A stretch of 5,782 nucleotides of DNA from Phycisphaerales bacterium (GTDB lineage Bacteria > Planctomycetota > Phycisphaerae > Sedimentisphaerales > Anaerohalosphaeraceae): contig DSDR01000300.1 of assembly GCA_011048645.1 (NCBI GenBank), positions 1 through 5,782 of the forward strand, written 5' to 3'. The notes below the pieces were generated by a model that saw nothing but the letters and a program-made list of their open reading frames with translations, searched no databases and was not told the DNA's origin. Positions 4,042 to 5,782 of the stretch are shown in pieces. Each line of letters opens with the position of its first letter. Positions within the stretch are counted from its first letter, which is position 1. Made by a program: the position numbers and the translations under genes.

Positions 4042-5782
4042 ATGGCTGAGAAAACAACGTCAAGCCCCACCAAGTCGTCCTCGACGCCGCTGAAGTCGTT
4101 TATGGCCGTCGGCCCGACGCTTCATTACAGCCATCCGTTTGTCCATCGGTTCTGGGGGCTGACGGTGGTGGTGTATATTCTGGCGTGCTTTTTTTGGAAC
4201 CGAATCGTCATCGGCGGTCTGATTTCGCTGGTGGCCACCGATGTTATTGATCCGGGGCTGTGGAGTTTGGGTCGATTCGCGGCGTTTCCCCTGAGCATTT
4301 ATGAATATCCCTGGCAGATTGTGGTACTGGGGACGGTGATGGGGATTCTGGCGGCTGTGCCGGTACTTGTGTCGCAATTGTACAGCTTTCGATACAGCAT
4401 TCCCTTGATTTTGTCGGTGATGTTTATCGCCAAGCTGTACTTTTTCGGTCTGTTTGTGGGTCTTAGCTGCATTGCGGCGGCGTGTCGGCCTCTGCGGTTT
4501 CGGTCGCGGTTTATCGCCATTGCGCTGTGTATGGCCCCGCAGGTGATTTATTGGGCGATCTGGGGCGGCTATACGACTGCCGATCCGCTGCGCTGGGGGT
4601 TTTCGTATGCGCCGTGGATTTACGCCTGGCTGACGGGGTTGTTTATGGCGGGCATCGTGCTGGGCGTGGGGCACTATACGCGGTATCGGCCGGGGTTGAT
4701 TTTTGCGCTGTCGCTGGTTTTTCTGGTCTTGGCCTACGGCATCTTCCAATCGCGCATCGGCTTTGCAGAGCTGGATTATCAGCTTTATGTCGCCGGCAAC
4801 AACCCCGAGGAGGTAGTGGAGTTTCACAGTTATTCGCTGTCGGAGGTGATCGACGCGGTGATTGCCGATGACGCGATGCGCAGCTTTTTGTTCGGCCGTT
4901 ATTATCCGACTGAGCCGACGGTGCTTCGAGAACGGCTCAAAGAAGAAATTGAACAGTCGATGATGACGATGCAGTGGCCGCACTGGTTTGAAAAGAAAAT
5001 GCCTGATCGGCTGTATTATCGGGGCCGACGGGCCGAGCTTCGCAATGATTATCGTCTGTTTATGGAGCGCTGGCCGCAGAGCAAACGGATGCCGACGGCG
5101 CTGTATTTCAGCGCCCTGCTCAATGAATATCATCCCGATATTCGTCATTTCCGTCATACCGAAACGCTGCGTTTTTACAACGATTATCCGTTCAAAAGTA
5201 ATATTCTGATCTGGCAGGAATTGTTTAACCGCTTTTCGCAGAGCCCCGAATCGCTGGAGGCGCGCTGGCGTCTGGCGTGGCATGACGCGGCCGAGGGGCG
5301 ATTTGAGCGGGCGTTGGAGCTTTGCCAGGTGGCTCGTTCCATGATTCGCGAACAGCTCCAGAAGGCCCAGCAGCGGGCCGAACGTCAGATCAAGGAATCG
5401 ATTTTTTCGGCCTTTGAGCCGCCTTTGCCGACGGTGATGACGCCGCGCAAACTGCGCGATCTGGATCTGCGGCTGCGCAAACTGATGCGGCTGATCGACC
5501 GTGAAAATCAGGGGCCGGATGAGGCGTCGCGCCGCCGGCTGGCGACTTTTGTGGGGTTGAATCCATATGCGCTCGATTATGAGTCGCGTTTGAACGCCCT
5601 GCTTTCGGAGATGTCGGAGGACGATCCGCTGCGCGATAATATTCTGCTGGCCAGGGCGCTGCTCACTGTCGATGCGCGTGAGCGTGCGGCGGCGTTGAGA
5701 GAACTGGCGCAAACCTACGAGGGCACGGACGCGGGGATTCGCGCCCTGTACGAACAGGCGATGTCGCTGCTGACGGTATGGA
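4042..5782 (+). CDS. Polytopic membrane protein with long TPR-like helical tail, 3' end beyond the window
   Basis: ATG at 4042 opens a frame of 580 codons that runs off the right edge. I do not recognise the family. Residues 1-35 are a Ser/Thr/Pro/Lys-rich lead. About 36-235 is a membrane domain with roughly six hydrophobic segments: 38-64, 90-113, 118-147, 155-175, 190-211 and 217-236. The Arg-rich loop 149-156 (RPLRFRSR) should face the cytoplasm, which would put the segment after residue 236 in the periplasm; topology is uncertain because 118-147 could be one span or two. Residues about 240-580 are soluble and helical. DYRLFMERWPQSKRMPTALY (336-355) resembles BamD/TolA-binding-type TPR helices; 402-432 and 529-575 also read as paired amphipathic helices. 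Residues 434-452 are Gln/Arg/Lys/Glu-rich and may form a short coiled coil. No catalytic motif is apparent. There is no Shine-Dalgarno sequence, but an in-frame TAA at 4003-4005 and no other start before 4042 limit the choices; Met21 is the only nearby alternative. Role unknown, possibly envelope assembly or scaffolding. Confidence 0.85.
   Translation, partial: MAEKTTSSPTKSSSTPLKSFMAVGPTLHYSHPFVHRFWGLTVVVYILACFFWNRIVIGGLISLVATDVIDPGLWSLGRFAAFPLSIYEYPWQIVVLGTVMGILAAVPVLVSQLYSFRYSIPLILSVMFIAKLYFFGLFVGLSCIAAACRPLRFRSRFIAIALCMAPQVIYWAIWGGYTTADPLRWGFSYAPWIYAWLTGLFMAGIVLGVGHYTRYRPGLIFALSLVFLVLAYGIFQSRIGFAELDYQLYVAGNNPEEVVEFHSYSLSEVIDAVIADDAMRSFLFGRYYPTEPTVLRERLKEEIEQSMMTMQWPHWFEKKMPDRLYYRGRRAELRNDYRLFMERWPQSKRMPTALYFSALLNEYHPDIRHFRHTETLRFYNDYPFKSNILIWQELFNRFSQSPESLEARWRLAWHDAAEGRFERALELCQVARSMIREQLQKAQQRAERQIKESIFSAFEPPLPTVMTPRKLRDLDLRLRKLMRLIDRENQGPDEASRRRLATFVGLNPYALDYESRLNALLSEMSEDDPLRDNILLARALLTVDARERAAALRELAQTYEGTDAGIRALYEQAMSLLTVW

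Noticed and set aside
4060..5712. 550-codon open frame antisense to the membrane-protein gene
   Set aside because: Same codon-bias shadow. The translation is extremely Arg/Gln/Pro-rich, while the sense frame gives clear membrane spans and helical repeats.

Overview
The window looks like chromosomal DNA from a Planctomycetota bacterium, most likely an anaerobic Phycisphaerae-type polysaccharide degrader. Three things suggest this: a secreted PQQ-like beta-propeller protein that opens with the WPxWRGP-type motif common in that phylum, a secreted GH127-family glycosidase with a C-terminal discoidin-like domain, and a large membrane protein of no recognised family. The taxonomic call is inference from protein style; no rRNA or marker gene is present.

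Layout. Bases 1-1062 hold the 5' 354 codons of a minus-strand gene for an exported beta-propeller protein that runs off the left edge. A 247-bp AT-rich divergent intergenic region (1063-1309) follows. It carries roughly helically phased A-tracts directly upstream of a consensus-like sigma70 promoter (TTGACA/TATAAT, 19-bp spacer) that drives the plus-strand gene at 1310-3757. That gene encodes an 815-residue secreted GH127 (DUF1680) enzyme, a probable beta-L-arabinofuranosidase, with the zinc/nucleophile cysteine cluster intact. Bases 3758-4041 (284 bp) are non-coding and AT-rich. They contain two hairpins and a run of degenerate 7-bp repeats. From 4042 to the right edge is the 5' part (580 codons) of a plus-strand gene for a polytopic membrane protein with a long helical, TPR-like tail.

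How the genes work together. The GH127 enzyme would remove arabinose or related sugars from plant or algal glycans outside the cytoplasm. The beta-propeller protein is also exported, and its divergent position could mean shared control, but beta-propeller genes of this kind are abundant in Planctomycetota, so the link is weak. The membrane protein is separated from GH127 by a long non-coding stretch and is probably a separate transcription unit. The plus strand shows a G-over-C and T-over-A excess in the stretches I sampled, including under the minus-strand gene. This fits the plus strand being the leading replication strand and would explain why the minus-strand gene favours C-ending codons while the other two favour G-ending ones.

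No tRNA, rRNA, CRISPR array, transposase or obvious insertion sequence is visible. I did not find a convincing new biological system. The best leads are the unrecognised membrane/TPR-like protein, the heptad-plus-hairpin element at 3831-3884 and the curved-DNA promoter of the glycosidase.
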